Part shown: piece by piece, positions 7,652 to 15,902 of the stretch
Layout of the letters: each line of letters opens with the position of its first letter
How positions within the stretch are numbered: the first letter of the stretch is position 1
Made by a program: the position numbers and the translations under genes
Notes under the pieces: model-generated
What the model was told of the DNA's origin: nothing
Database searches by the model: none
Seen by the model: the letters and a program-made list of their open reading frames with translations, nothing else
From: Strigomonas culicis
Lineage: Eukaryota > Euglenozoa > Kinetoplastea > Trypanosomatida > Trypanosomatidae
Direction: 5' to 3'
Assembly: GCA_000482145.1 (NCBI GenBank)
Contig: AUXH01000306.1
Location: 1-22,544 of the forward strand
DNA length: 22,544 nt

Positions 7652-8515
7652 TTATTTCTTTTTGGAGAGGGACGCGAAGTAGCCCCGCACCGCGTCCTGG
7701 ACGCTCTCGCGCATGAGCATTGCATCGTAATACCAGCGGATCTCCGCCTCCCGCTCCTCCGCGGACCCCAGGCCCGCCAGCAGCGGCCCCCGCATCCGCT
7801 TCTTCACGTCGTGGCGGCAGACGGGGTCGATCTGGGCGAGGCGCCGCGCGTACTGCCGCGCGGCCTCCATCCCCGCCTCCTGTGTCTCCACCGCCTCGTC
7901 GACGAGGCCGAACGCCGTCGCCTCATCCGCGGTGACGAGCGTGCCGAGCTGCATCAGCTTCTCCGCGCGGTGCGTCCCGAGGAGGTCGCGGTAGCCCTCC
8001 GCCAGGAAGGCCGGCAGCGCCAGTCCGAAGGCGCACTCACTGAGGCCGATGCGGAACAGCCGCGGCGGCTTCGCGGCGTCCGTCGGGTGGGGCGCGCCGC
8101 GCACCATCACGCGGTAGTCGCAGCCCATCGCGAGCGCGCACCCGCCGGCCGGGGCGGTGCCGTTGACGACGCAGAGCAGCGGCTTTTCTAGCGACTGCAT
8201 CACGACCCAGCCCTCGCAGAGGTGGATGAAGTAGCGCCGGAAGGCCTCGTAGGAGGGCTCCAGCAGCTCCTTCAGATCCAGCCCCGCTCAGAAGACGTGC
8301 GGCAGCGCGGAGGTAAAGACGATTGCCTTGGTGGCCGTGTCGTAGCTCAGCCAGCGCAGCAGGTCGTTCAGCTCCGCGTAGAACTCCAGGTCGAGCAGGT
8401 TGACGGGCGCGTGGTTCATCTCCACGGTGGTGATGCCATCCGCGTCCGTAGAGGCAAGCAGGCGCGCGGACGGTGCCGGCGGCTCCGCCGGCCTATAGAG
8501 CCCAAATGACGTCAT
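7652..8515 (-). pseudogene. Third enoyl-CoA isomerase paralogue, interrupted by one in-frame TGA
   Basis: From the ATG at 8515-8513 (MTSFGLYRPAEPP) a single reading frame covers an ECI1-type protein of about 287 codons, broken only by TGA at 8290-8288 (codon 76). The stop falls inside the conserved oxyanion-hole block: HVF, stop, AGLDL, where the two neighbouring paralogues have FSAG[LG]DL. It therefore replaces a Ser. Everything after it stays in frame: PAGGC at 123-126 and beyond, CDYRVMVRG, GLSECAFGL with the catalytic Glu (residue 160), and a C-terminus ending LSKKK at TAA. There is no frameshift or second stop. This could be a very young pseudogene, a readthrough gene or a base-calling error. 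A separate protein starting after the stop would lack half the active site. The N-terminus MTSFG resembles MPTFG of the 6527-7381 copy, hinting that these two are closest. Confidence 0.88.
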
Positions 8516-8697
8516 AACGTCCACGATAAGGCAACGCGCAAAGACAAATAGAGAAAGGTAACAAAGGGAGGCCCTAGTGGAATAGATAGACGTGAGAGAC
8601 GAGGGAGCGCACGTCCAGAAAGATACCTCAGCAGCATAAAGTCCACACTACCGAAACGGCGCATACCGTGTACAGAGCAGCCAAGCAAGAATACTAT

Positions 8698-8728
8698 TGT
8701 GTGTGTGTGTGTGTTTGTGTGTGTGTGT
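8698..8728. repeat. TG/CA dinucleotide microsatellite
   Basis: A (TG)n tract on the plus strand with one T-rich interruption, read as (CA)n in the transcript. It begins about 5 nt after the stop of the metallopeptidase gene, so it lies at the head of its 3' UTR. Confidence 0.9.
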
Positions 8729-8732
8729 CAGC

Positions 8733-10403
8733 CTATTCTTCCTTTCCGTCCGCGGCCAACAGCGACAGGAACGCCTCCGTCGACAGATACGGCATCCGCA
8801 CGTAGGTGCCGCGCAGCCGCAGCACCTCCATGCCGCCCTCCTCCTCTACCTCCTGTAAGACCGGATGCAGATGGGTGCTCAGCAGCCCCCGCACGCGCGC
8901 CCGGAAGGTGGCGAAGCCGACGGTGCCGATGAGCCCCTGCAGCGACGCCAGCGCGAGCTGATAGGAGTGGCCGGTGAACTCCTTGCCCTCCTCCGTCTTG
9001 TGCGCCACCGCTGCCCCCGCCGGGGGTGCGATCTTGCGCATCGGCTTGCCCAGCAGGACGTCACCGAGGCACTGCTCCAGCAGCAGGCAGATGCCCTCCT
9101 TGATGGCAAAGGGCAGCCCGAGCGCGTTGCCGATCCAGTGATGGATGATCTCGTGAATAATGAGCTCCGTCTGTGCCACCTTCTGCGCCTCCGCGTTCCT
9201 CTTCGCAGCGCCCTTCCCCGAGGGCGTCCTGTAAATGTCCTCGTTAAGGAAGATACAGCCGTGGTGCTCCATGCCCGAAATATACGGCATCGTCGGCACG
9301 CACAGCACCGCGAGCTCCGAGCTCCCCAGCAGCGGCAGCGGCGACTGGAAATAGTCCTCCACATACGTGACCGCCTCGCGCGCCACGCGCTGAATATACA
9401 CCAGCGTCTCGCGCGGCACCTGGCTGGTCGCCGCCGCGGCGACGCGCAGCGTCAGTGCCGGCGCCCCCGCGCAGCCGCGGGCGGTGACCGCCGCCTCCAC
9501 CTCCGCGACGGGCGGGCCGCTGAAGGCGGCGAACGCCACCACGTAGGCGGGCAGCGGCCCCACGCGGCCGAACTGGTACGTCGCCGCCTCCGCGTGGCGC
9601 CGCGCGTCCACGAGGCTGCCGTTGCTCCACACGGTGTGGAAGGCGGCTGGCAGCTGCACGCCCCGCAGCTCCCACAGCAGGCGGTACCGCGGGTGGTCGG
9701 GGCACGGGAAGGCGGTGCGCGCGAGGTGCACCTCGAAGTGCGTCAGGAGCACCGCCGCGTGTGTGTCGCCGTCGCGAAGCGCACGGCAGTAGATGCCGCC
9801 CACGTCCGCCTCCTGAACCGTCCCGCGGAAGCTGATGCGCAGCTCCACCTCGGCCCCCACCGCCAGCTCCCCCTCGTGCTCGAAGTGCACAAACTTGGAG
9901 CCGACCGCCTGCGTCGTCGCGGCGCCGGGCGCACCCCCCGCGTCGCTCGGCCCCTCCGTCGCAGCCGCACCCTGCTTCCCGGACTTCTTCCTCTCCGCCT
10001 TGGCCCCGCGTGGCTTGTCACCCGCGCGTGGCGCAGAAGGGTGCTTCGCCTCCGCCTCCGTTTCCTTCACGGAAAGCACCGCGAGGGCCTTGCCGGACGG
10101 CACGGCGACCACCTTGACACCGTCCAGCGCGAGGGGGACGGCCCTGGGCGGCAGCAGCGCGTGCCGCTCGGTGTAGGCGTGGAAGTGCAGGGCGCCGGTC
10201 TCGGCCGCGCGCCGGCGGGTGCGGTCGAAGTGCGCCGACTCCTCGTCCGCCGCCGCGTCGGTGTCCTCAGCGTCAGGGAAAATTTGCTTCTGGTAGCGGA
10301 TGCTGGAGGTGCCCGCGTAGGGCTGCAGCGGCGCCACCGCCGCGGCGGACAGGAAGTTCAGTGTCACGCTGCATGACACGGGTGTCCATTGCGTCGATGC
10401 CAT
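8733..10403 (-). CDS. M1-family (clan MA) zinc metallopeptidase, short and atypical
   Basis: This 556-residue protein has the core landmarks of M1 aminopeptidases. ARTAFPCPDHPRYRLLWEL at 228-246 matches the N-terminal-domain signature, although the usual FDEP is here PDHP. SGMEHHG at 376-382 stands where GAMEN normally binds the substrate N-terminus. HEIIH at 417-421 supplies two zinc ligands and the general base, and KEG with Glu436 is the probable third ligand. The HExxH-to-Glu gap is 14 residues, not the usual 18. HSYQLAL at 479-485 may supply the catalytic Tyr. A charged low-complexity insert (about 115-165) splits the N-terminal beta domain. The protein ends soon after the catalytic domain and lacks the large C-terminal helical domain of most M1 enzymes. 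It is likely an aminopeptidase-like enzyme. Activity is plausible but not assured. There is no signal peptide or membrane segment. Confidence 0.85.
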   Translation of the reverse strand: MASTQWTPVSCSVTLNFLSAAAVAPLQPYAGTSSIRYQKQIFPDAEDTDAAADEESAHFDRTRRRAAETGALHFHAYTERHALLPPRAVPLALDGVKVVAVPSGKALAVLSVKETEAEAKHPSAPRAGDKPRGAKAERKKSGKQGAAATEGPSDAGGAPGAATTQAVGSKFVHFEHEGELAVGAEVELRISFRGTVQEADVGGIYCRALRDGDTHAAVLLTHFEVHLARTAFPCPDHPRYRLLWELRGVQLPAAFHTVWSNGSLVDARRHAEAATYQFGRVGPLPAYVVAFAAFSGPPVAEVEAAVTARGCAGAPALTLRVAAAATSQVPRETLVYIQRVAREAVTYVEDYFQSPLPLLGSSELAVLCVPTMPYISGMEHHGCIFLNEDIYRTPSGKGAAKRNAEAQKVAQTELIIHEIIHHWIGNALGLPFAIKEGICLLLEQCLGDVLLGKPMRKIAPPAGAAVAHKTEEGKEFTGHSYQLALASLQGLIGTVGFATFRARVRGLLSTHLHPVLQEVEEEGGMEVLRLRGTYVRMPYLSTEAFLSLLAADGKEE

Positions 10404-10409
10404 CCTTTC

Positions 10410-10442
10410 CTGTAAACAGATCCGAAACGAAACGAGAGAGAA
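10410..10442 (-). promoter_or_regulatory. Splice acceptor for the metallopeptidase gene
   Basis: The minus strand has a mixed C/T tract ending TTTACAG (AG at 10411-10410), leaving only about 6 nt before the ATG at 10403. A second AG lies 1 nt before the ATG. The leader is unusually short but the start is clear. Confidence 0.5.
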
Positions 10443-10631
10443 CAGAAATCAGATTTCGAATTAGGCACACGCTGGCAGTGGATGTAACCACACAATCAGC
10501 ACTCACTATAGGAGTGAGGAATAAAAGTGCAGAGGGTATTCCTTGAACGCTTGTTGCTTCAGGACGGCAAAAAAAAAAAAAACTGCGTGCAAAAGATAAT
10601 CACATAAAACAGAAAAAGGTCCGTGCATACT

Positions 10632-10649
10632 CACACACACACACACACA
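10632..10649. repeat. CA/TG dinucleotide microsatellite
   Basis: A perfect (CA)9 tract on the plus strand, read as (UG)n in the transcript. It begins about 11 nt after the stop of the gene at 10661-12010. Confidence 0.9.
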
Positions 10650-10660
10650 GATATGCATTT

Positions 10661-12010
10661 TTAAGGGAATGCAATGGTTGCAAATTCTTTCATTTTGCTG
10701 TGGGATAGGTCGCACCCGGCGTAACGGATGGAGTGGGACGTGACACCCCTATCCATCAGAAACTGGAGCAGTGCGTCATTGCACTTGTTGTTCCACCGGT
10801 TCTCAAACAGCCACATCTTCCGGTACGTGAGGTGCCGCATCGTCTCCTCCAGCGCTGCCGTTGGCATGAAGCACCTGGTGAGCGTCAGCACGCGGAGGTC
10901 CGCCCACAGCGGCCAGCTCTCGTCGTCACGCAGGGGCCCGATCACGCGGTCGCAGCCGCACCAGGAGAGATCCAGCTGCTGCAGGCTGTAGTCCCGCCGC
11001 GCCGGGTCTCGGCCCGCGTCGACCTCCCGCTGGTACAGCGCGGCGTTGCGCGCGGTGATGGCCGCCAGCAGCAGCTCCAGCATCGCCGGCCGCATGCGGC
11101 GCTGCTGGAGGGAGAAGAGCCGGAGCGGCGCAGCACAGACCGGGCCGCCGCCCGCCAGCGCGCCCGGCGCAAGGACGAAGTGGCGCAGGCACTGCCACAG
11201 GCCCTCCCCGCCGCACGCCTCCGCAAACACGGCCTGCACCTGCCTCCACTGGTATACATCCGCGGTGGGGTACAGTGTCCGCGCTGGCTGCCGCAGATCC
11301 GGCGTGAAGCTCGCGCTGCACTGATGGAAGTGCACCTCGCGGACGGCGGGGCCCAGTAGCGTGGGCAGCCGCGCAAACACGTCCATCTCAAACGCGCAGT
11401 CCCTAAACGTGACCACGTGTACGGAGGCGTAGAAGGCCTCCTGCCACTGCCGCTTCTGTGCCACCACTTCCTCCGCCTCGCTGCCGTCCGTCTTATAAAA
11501 CAGAAAGTCCTCCACCCGCACGGCTCTTTTGGTGCCCTTCTTTTTGCTCTCCGCGCCGTTGGGCGCGCTGTGCTCCAGCGGAGGCGCAAAGAGGAGCTCC
11601 ACCCGCAGCGGGGCCGCCGCCGCCACGCGCGCCCACCACCACTCCATGCGTGTCAGGCGTATCTCGGACAGTGGCAGGGACTGCACCTCCACCGTCGCGG
11701 CGCAGGGCGAGGGCGGCAGCACCACCTCCCACACCATCTTGTCGCTCGGCGGCAGCGCCATCGCGTCCAGACTGTACGCGTCGTCGCGGGGCTCCACGCA
11801 GTCCGCCGCGGCGCGCCGCCGGACGTGGGTGCAGCCCAGGGTGAGGCCGCCGCCGCCGCCCTCCTTCTCTGCGTGGAGCAGGACAGCGGGGTGGGAGGCG
11901 AGGAAGGCCATGGGCGGCGTGTGGCGGCGGTCCGCGTCGCCTTGACCGCGCTTGCGGGGCTGCGGGAGGTACGGCACGATGGCGTCACATAGGTCTTTGG
12001 GCGTGAACAT
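10661..12010 (-). CDS. Hypothetical protein with weak leucine-rich-repeat character
   Basis: The protein has 449 residues from the ATG at 12010-12008 (MFTPKDLCDAIVPYLPQ). A 28-codon upstream extension would read through the pyrimidine tract and acceptor at 12038-12060 and is left out. The C-terminal half contains segments shaped like leucine-rich repeats: LRHFVLAPGAL (275-285), LQQLDLSWCGCDRV (343-356), LRVLTLTRCFMPTAAL (372-387) and SIRYAGCDLSHSKM (427-440). This fits the large set of poorly conserved LRR-like proteins in trypanosomatids. A basic patch with KKKGTKR lies at 156-162. The opening resembles the short helical N-terminus seen before LRR domains in some kinetoplastid proteins, but I cannot name a function. 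No signal peptide or membrane helix is seen after start correction. Confidence 0.8.
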   Translation of the reverse strand: MFTPKDLCDAIVPYLPQPRKRGQGDADRRHTPPMAFLASHPAVLLHAEKEGGGGGLTLGCTHVRRRAAADCVEPRDDAYSLDAMALPPSDKMVWEVVLPPSPCAATVEVQSLPLSEIRLTRMEWWWARVAAAAPLRVELLFAPPLEHSAPNGAESKKKGTKRAVRVEDFLFYKTDGSEAEEVVAQKRQWQEAFYASVHVVTFRDCAFEMDVFARLPTLLGPAVREVHFHQCSASFTPDLRQPARTLYPTADVYQWRQVQAVFAEACGGEGLWQCLRHFVLAPGALAGGGPVCAAPLRLFSLQQRRMRPAMLELLLAAITARNAALYQREVDAGRDPARRDYSLQQLDLSWCGCDRVIGPLRDDESWPLWADLRVLTLTRCFMPTAALEETMRHLTYRKMWLFENRWNNKCNDALLQFLMDRGVTSHSIRYAGCDLSHSKMKEFATIAFP

Positions 12011-12037
12011 GCGTAAGGCCAACGACAATACTAACAG

Positions 12038-12060
12038 CTGAGAGAGATAGGGGGGGGGGC
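12038..12060 (-). promoter_or_regulatory. Pyrimidine tract and splice acceptor for the 10661-12010 gene
   Basis: A run of C followed by a CT-rich stretch on the minus strand ends in AG at 12039-12038. A second AG lies 7 nt further on. The leader is about 20-27 nt to the ATG at 12010. This argues against the longer frame starting at 12094. Confidence 0.68.
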
Positions 12061-12238
12061 AAGAACGGTGAATTAGTGCGTGAAGGGAACGCAAACCAAA
12101 CAGAATAGAGCATTATGGCCTTCGTAGTCTGTGTCTATCCGTGCGGTGGCTAGTGGTTCATTTGGGGTTTACCTTTAATGTGTAACAATAAGGACGTTCG
12201 ACAACAACAATAATAAAAATCGTTTGATTTGGCGCAGA

Positions 12239-12889
12239 CTAGTGCTTATCCTTGTCTTCATAAATCTTCGACGTGAAGGGGTTCTCACAGTAGGTGGTGG
12301 TCACGTGGTACACCAGGCCCACCCACCCCGTCAGCAGCACCCCCACCGCGTTGTTCTCCGCGAGCGCCGCGGCAAAGAAGTTGAGCGTCGCGCCGAGGTA
12401 CATGGGGTTCTCGAAGTGACTGAACGGGAACGCCGTGACGCGCTCCTTCATGAGGATGCCGCAGTAGTCGCCCAAGTAGGTGCCGGTGACGCCCAGCCGC
12501 GCGAAGGACGTGAGCACCAGCGTGCTGCCGAACGTAAAGAGCGCGTAGGCGATGCACTTGATGGCCGCGAAGACGGCCTCACGGTGGCGGCCGAACATGT
12601 GCGGGCAGAGCAGCGGCAGGACGCTGCTGGGGTTGCGGTCCATCGCCACCTTGAACAGCGCATCCCGCCCGCACGACGCCACAAAGATGCCCACCGCCAG
12701 CAGGTACGCCGCGGCCTGTCGGTTGTTCTTTTTGAACTTGAGGAAGAGGGGGGAGTTCTGGATGCTCTTGTTGCGGTACTCGTTGCGGGCGACGATGTTC
12801 CATGCCACGGGAAGGCCTCCAATGGCGATGGCCGCCATGCCGATGGAGGGGTAATGCAGCGCCGAGGCGATCGGCTGTGGGGAAGGCAT
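12239..12889 (-). CDS. PEMT: Phosphatidylethanolamine / phospholipid N-methyltransferase
   Basis: The enzyme uses S-adenosylmethionine to methylate phosphatidylethanolamine or its mono/dimethyl forms towards phosphatidylcholine in the ER membrane. The 216-residue protein (start ATG 12889-12887, MPSPQPIASALHYP) has the size and four-helix layout of PEMT/OPI3 enzymes. Hydrophobic segments lie near 16-34, 57-74, 106-130 and 168-196. Family landmarks are WNIVARNEYR at 30-39, GTYLGDYCGIL at 136-146 with the following RVTAFPF (150-156), ENPMYLGAT at 160-168, and the C-terminal ENPFTSKIYED (202-212). Human PEMT has closely similar blocks at each of these places. The Gly-rich loop and the C-terminal Glu probably bind AdoMet. 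Trypanosomatids often have two PEMT-type enzymes with different substrate preference, and the sequence alone does not say which this is. Confidence 0.93.
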   Translation of the reverse strand: MPSPQPIASALHYPSIGMAAIAIGGLPVAWNIVARNEYRNKSIQNSPLFLKFKKNNRQAAAYLLAVGIFVASCGRDALFKVAMDRNPSSVLPLLCPHMFGRHREAVFAAIKCIAYALFTFGSTLVLTSFARLGVTGTYLGDYCGILMKERVTAFPFSHFENPMYLGATLNFFAAALAENNAVGVLLTGWVGLVYHVTTTYCENPFTSKIYEDKDKH

Positions 12890-12921
12890 GATAAGATAAG
12901 AAGATGAAAGTATGGTCAACA

Positions 12922-12958
12922 CTCTGTGAAAAAAGAAGAAAAAGGGAGTGAGAAAAGC
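12922..12958 (-). promoter_or_regulatory. Pyrimidine tract and splice acceptor for PEMT
   Basis: A strong T/C tract on the minus strand ends CACAGAG (AGs at 12925-12924 and 12923-12922), 32-34 nt before the ATG at 12889. It excludes the GTG-started longer frame. Confidence 0.7.
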
Positions 12959-13095
12959 AACGGGGAGCGTAGAATACTACCTGCATGAGACACTTCATGT
13001 AATCTAATCTGGGGGTACATGTGAAAACAATTGGATGCGGTTTGCCTGAGTGGAACAAGTGTCGTGTAGTTGAGATAACTGTACAAGTCTATACT

Positions 13096-15327
13096 CTACG
13101 CACGCAGTAGCGCTTCCCGGTCGGCCAGCTGCTTCATCTGACTCTCCGAGAAAGCGCACACATTCGACCCCTCCCTGAACACATGCTCCTCAAACGGCGT
13201 CACGCGCACCGTTTTCCGCTTCGCGTCGCCCTGTACGATCTTGACCTGCAACAGCGGGTCCTGCGCGGGGTCGTCCGCGTCCTCCGCCGCGGGGCCGCCC
13301 GCGCCGAGCCGCGACGGCCTCAGCAGCACGGCCTCGAGCCGCAGCTTGCGCCGCACCATGTCCAGCAGCACATCGCCCTCGCAGGTGCACGGCGCCGTCA
13401 CGAGGCGGTAGACGACGACGGGCCGCCGCTGGCCGATCCGGTGGCAGCGGTCGACCGCCTGCTTGTCGTTGTGCGGGTTGTAGTCGCCGTCGAACAGGAT
13501 GACGGTGTCGGCCGCCGTCAGGTTCAGCCCCGCACCGCCGGTGCGTGTGCTGATAAGGAACAGAAAGGGCTGATCCGGCCGCCGCTCCTCCGGCTGTGTC
13601 GCGCGCTTCTCACCCCCTTCTGTTTTCTTCCGCTTCGCCGCCGGGCCGCTGCCGCTCCCCACGTTCACATTCAGCTCCTGCAGCGGCACCTGCGGCGCGG
13701 TCGGTCGCGGCGGCGTGAGGAAGATGAGGTCGTCCATCGCAATACCATTCTCCGTGTTCGGGATGGGGTTCGAGTGCACAAACTCAATGGGGCCAGTCCC
13801 GGCCTCCGTGTCCTGGAAGAGCGCAATCGACCGATCGCGGTCCTCCCTGGAGGACGTGCCGTCGAGGCGCACGTAGGAGAAGGGGCCGCTGCCGCCACTC
13901 TCAACACTCTCCGCCGGGTGCTCGCAGCGCTGGAGCTCCGCGCGCAGGTGCAGGTACTCCTCCACGACGTCCAGCAGCCGCGTCATCTGCGAGAAGAGCA
14001 GCACGCGGTGGCCGCGGCGGTGCAGCAGCGGCAGCACGCCGTCCACGAACCGCAGCTTCGCGGAGTGCGCGAGCAGCCGGTCGAGCTGCCGCTGCAGCTG
14101 CTGCACCCGCGGCACGCCCGCGCCCTCCGCCATGTAAAAGAGCGGCGCCCAGTCCTTGCAGAGGAAGGGGTGGAGGCAGCACTTGCGCAGGTGCATGAGG
14201 CGGTTGTTCTGGTAGCCGTCCGCGCGCCCGACCGCATCGTAGCAGGCCCGCTGCAGCGGCGTCAGCGGCAGCGGGACGACGAGGTCCAGCTTCGGCGGCA
14301 GCCGGATCCCGATGGACGCCTTCGTGCGCCGCAGCAGGAAGGGCGCGAGCAGCTGCTGCAGCGCCGCGAAGACGGCGGCCAGGAAAGGGTCCGACGCAGA
14401 GGGGTCTGCCTCCTCCTCCGCGCCCTCGCCCTCCACCGCGCCGCGCGGCCGCTTCCGCCCGCGTATGCGGGCCTCCAGCCACCGCACCTCGTCGCCGCCC
14501 GCCGACAGCGCGGGCGCCACAAAGCGCAGCAGCGTCCACAGCTCCTGCAGGTTGTTCTGCACCGGCGTGCCGGTCAGGATGAGCCGCACGCGCGCCTCCG
14601 CCTTGCGCTCCAGCAGGTACAGCAGCTTCGACTGGCGGTTCTTGAGGCGGTGGGCCTCGTCCACCACGAGCGCGTCCCACGCCAGGCAGCGCGCGAGGGC
14701 ACCCCTTTCCGCGAGGCACATCTCGTAGCTGCAGAGCACGACGCCGCCGACCGCGCGGCCCACCGCCTCCAGCGCCGCCGGCGTCGCGCCGAGCGCGTCC
14801 ACGCGCGCCTGGAGCGCGGCCGACCGCTGGAAGGCGCGGAGGTGGCGGCGGCGCAGGCGCCCCCGCAGCCGCGCGCGCTCGGCCGGCCCGCCGTGGTACT
14901 CCGTCACGCACAGGAAGGGCGCCCAGCGCGCCACCTCCCGCCGCCAGTGCGGCAGCGTCGACAGCGGCACGACGACGAGGTAGGTGCCGAACCGCAGCTC
15001 CTGCGCCGCCAGCGCGGCGAAGAAGCCCACGAGCTGCACCGTCTTGCCGAGCCCCATCTCGTCCGCGAGGATGCCGTGGCACCCGTGCGCATACAAACTC
15101 CGCAGCCACCGGATGCCCTCCTTCTGATGGGGGAGTAGCTGCAGCGGCGGCCCCTCCGCCGAGGGGGGGAGGTAGAACTCCTCCGCGCAGGAGAGGTGGT
15201 GCCACAGCGCGGTGGTGCGCTGCTGCGCCACGTCCGTTTCGATTTGCTGCTGCGTGTGGCAGACCGCCTTTTGGAGTCGGCTGAGGTAGCGCAGTGCCGC
15301 CCGCTCATCGACCTGCTCGTGCGCCAT
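13096..15327 (-). CDS. SNF2-family chromatin-remodelling ATPase, Lsh/DDM1-like
   Basis: This 743-residue nuclear DNA translocase is expected to move or evict nucleosomes using ATP. Motifs appear in order: Q-like LLPHQKEGIRWL (64-75), Walker A DEMGLGKT (89-96), motif Ia VPLSTLPHW (120-128), Walker B DEAH (223-226), motif III LTGTP (251-255), FLLRRTK (330-336), RVLLFSQMTRLLD (441-453), RLDGTSSREDRD (487-498), motif V STRTGGAGLNL (593-603) and motif VI DRCHRIGQ (626-633). The stretch LTAADTVILFDGDYNPHND and the following VVVYRLVT are most like Lsh/HELLS/DDM1, so I favour that subfamily over ISWI or CHD. No chromo-, bromo- or SANT domain is seen. An acidic linker (about 288-312) separates the lobes. 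About 75-80 extra residues (507-586), including KRKK, interrupt the second lobe just before motif V. The ATG at 15327 follows a weak acceptor (AG at 15343-15342). Confidence 0.93.
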   Translation of the reverse strand: MAHEQVDERAALRYLSRLQKAVCHTQQQIETDVAQQRTTALWHHLSCAEEFYLPPSAEGPPLQLLPHQKEGIRWLRSLYAHGCHGILADEMGLGKTVQLVGFFAALAAQELRFGTYLVVVPLSTLPHWRREVARWAPFLCVTEYHGGPAERARLRGRLRRRHLRAFQRSAALQARVDALGATPAALEAVGRAVGGVVLCSYEMCLAERGALARCLAWDALVVDEAHRLKNRQSKLLYLLERKAEARVRLILTGTPVQNNLQELWTLLRFVAPALSAGGDEVRWLEARIRGRKRPRGAVEGEGAEEEADPSASDPFLAAVFAALQQLLAPFLLRRTKASIGIRLPPKLDLVVPLPLTPLQRACYDAVGRADGYQNNRLMHLRKCCLHPFLCKDWAPLFYMAEGAGVPRVQQLQRQLDRLLAHSAKLRFVDGVLPLLHRRGHRVLLFSQMTRLLDVVEEYLHLRAELQRCEHPAESVESGGSGPFSYVRLDGTSSREDRDRSIALFQDTEAGTGPIEFVHSNPIPNTENGIAMDDLIFLTPPRPTAPQVPLQELNVNVGSGSGPAAKRKKTEGGEKRATQPEERRPDQPFLFLISTRTGGAGLNLTAADTVILFDGDYNPHNDKQAVDRCHRIGQRRPVVVYRLVTAPCTCEGDVLLDMVRRKLRLEAVLLRPSRLGAGGPAAEDADDPAQDPLLQVKIVQGDAKRKTVRVTPFEEHVFREGSNVCAFSESQMKQLADREALLRA

Positions 15328-15902
15328 TCGAGTGTGGGTATCTAAATGAAAAATCTAAACTCTAAGTGTATCTACGGTTGTAATGTCTACAATGTATATA
15401 TATATACTCTACGCCACTAACAGAAGAGACATAAAGAAAAAAGGAGCAGAGAAGTTGAGCTACAGTAAAGCGCCTCATCACCATCAAGGTTTGTGTTACA
15501 CAACACAAGAAGAAACTAAAACACTTATTGTACCATATGCCTATTATTAAGATAAATATTGGGCTTTTTGCCCCCACTCGCGGAAAAAGAAAACTGTCAA
15601 CAATATTATCAATATTAATTGTATAATAAATGGTGAAGAAGATAATAGTAAATAACGTTCAGAGAAAAATAAGTTCTCCACATTACATGCAAACGGAAAA
15701 AAAAACACGCATTTTAGAAAAAAAAGGAAAGAAGAGACACGTTTATATGATGAAAAGGGAAGAGGAATTTACATATATGTGTGTACAAATCTTTATATAT
15801 CTGTAAATTGGGTGTATACACCAATACATACAGAACATGCAAATTAGAAATGCGAACACAATAGTTTTTGATGTTTTCCTTCGTGAGAAAGGCATTGGCC
15901 CC
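15328..15902. other. A/T-rich intergenic spacer
   Basis: This contains the leader of the SNF2 gene and a long 3' UTR for IFSD-1. It has a TA alternation near 15396-15406 and many short A runs. Frames of 71 and 102 codons are composition artefacts. I see no RNA gene. Confidence 0.55.

Noticed and set aside
8288..8290. Selenocysteine at the in-frame TGA of the third isomerase
   Set aside because: The paralogues have Ser, not Cys, at this place, the enzyme class has no selenoprotein members that I know of, and I could not identify a SECIS-like element in the short 3' UTR by eye.
8288..8290. UGA reassigned to Trp as in Blastocrithidia
   Set aside because: The site aligns with Ser, TGG is used for Trp in every gene, and two other genes end in TGA.
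8865..10376. 503-codon plus-strand open frame opposite the metallopeptidase
   Set aside because: The same GC-driven shadow. No recognisable motif and no plus-strand splice signals.
13183..15138. 651-codon plus-strand open frame opposite the SNF2 gene
   Set aside because: It is antisense to a gene with all SNF2 motifs. Its Arg/Ala/His/Val-rich composition is what high GC3 on the other strand produces.
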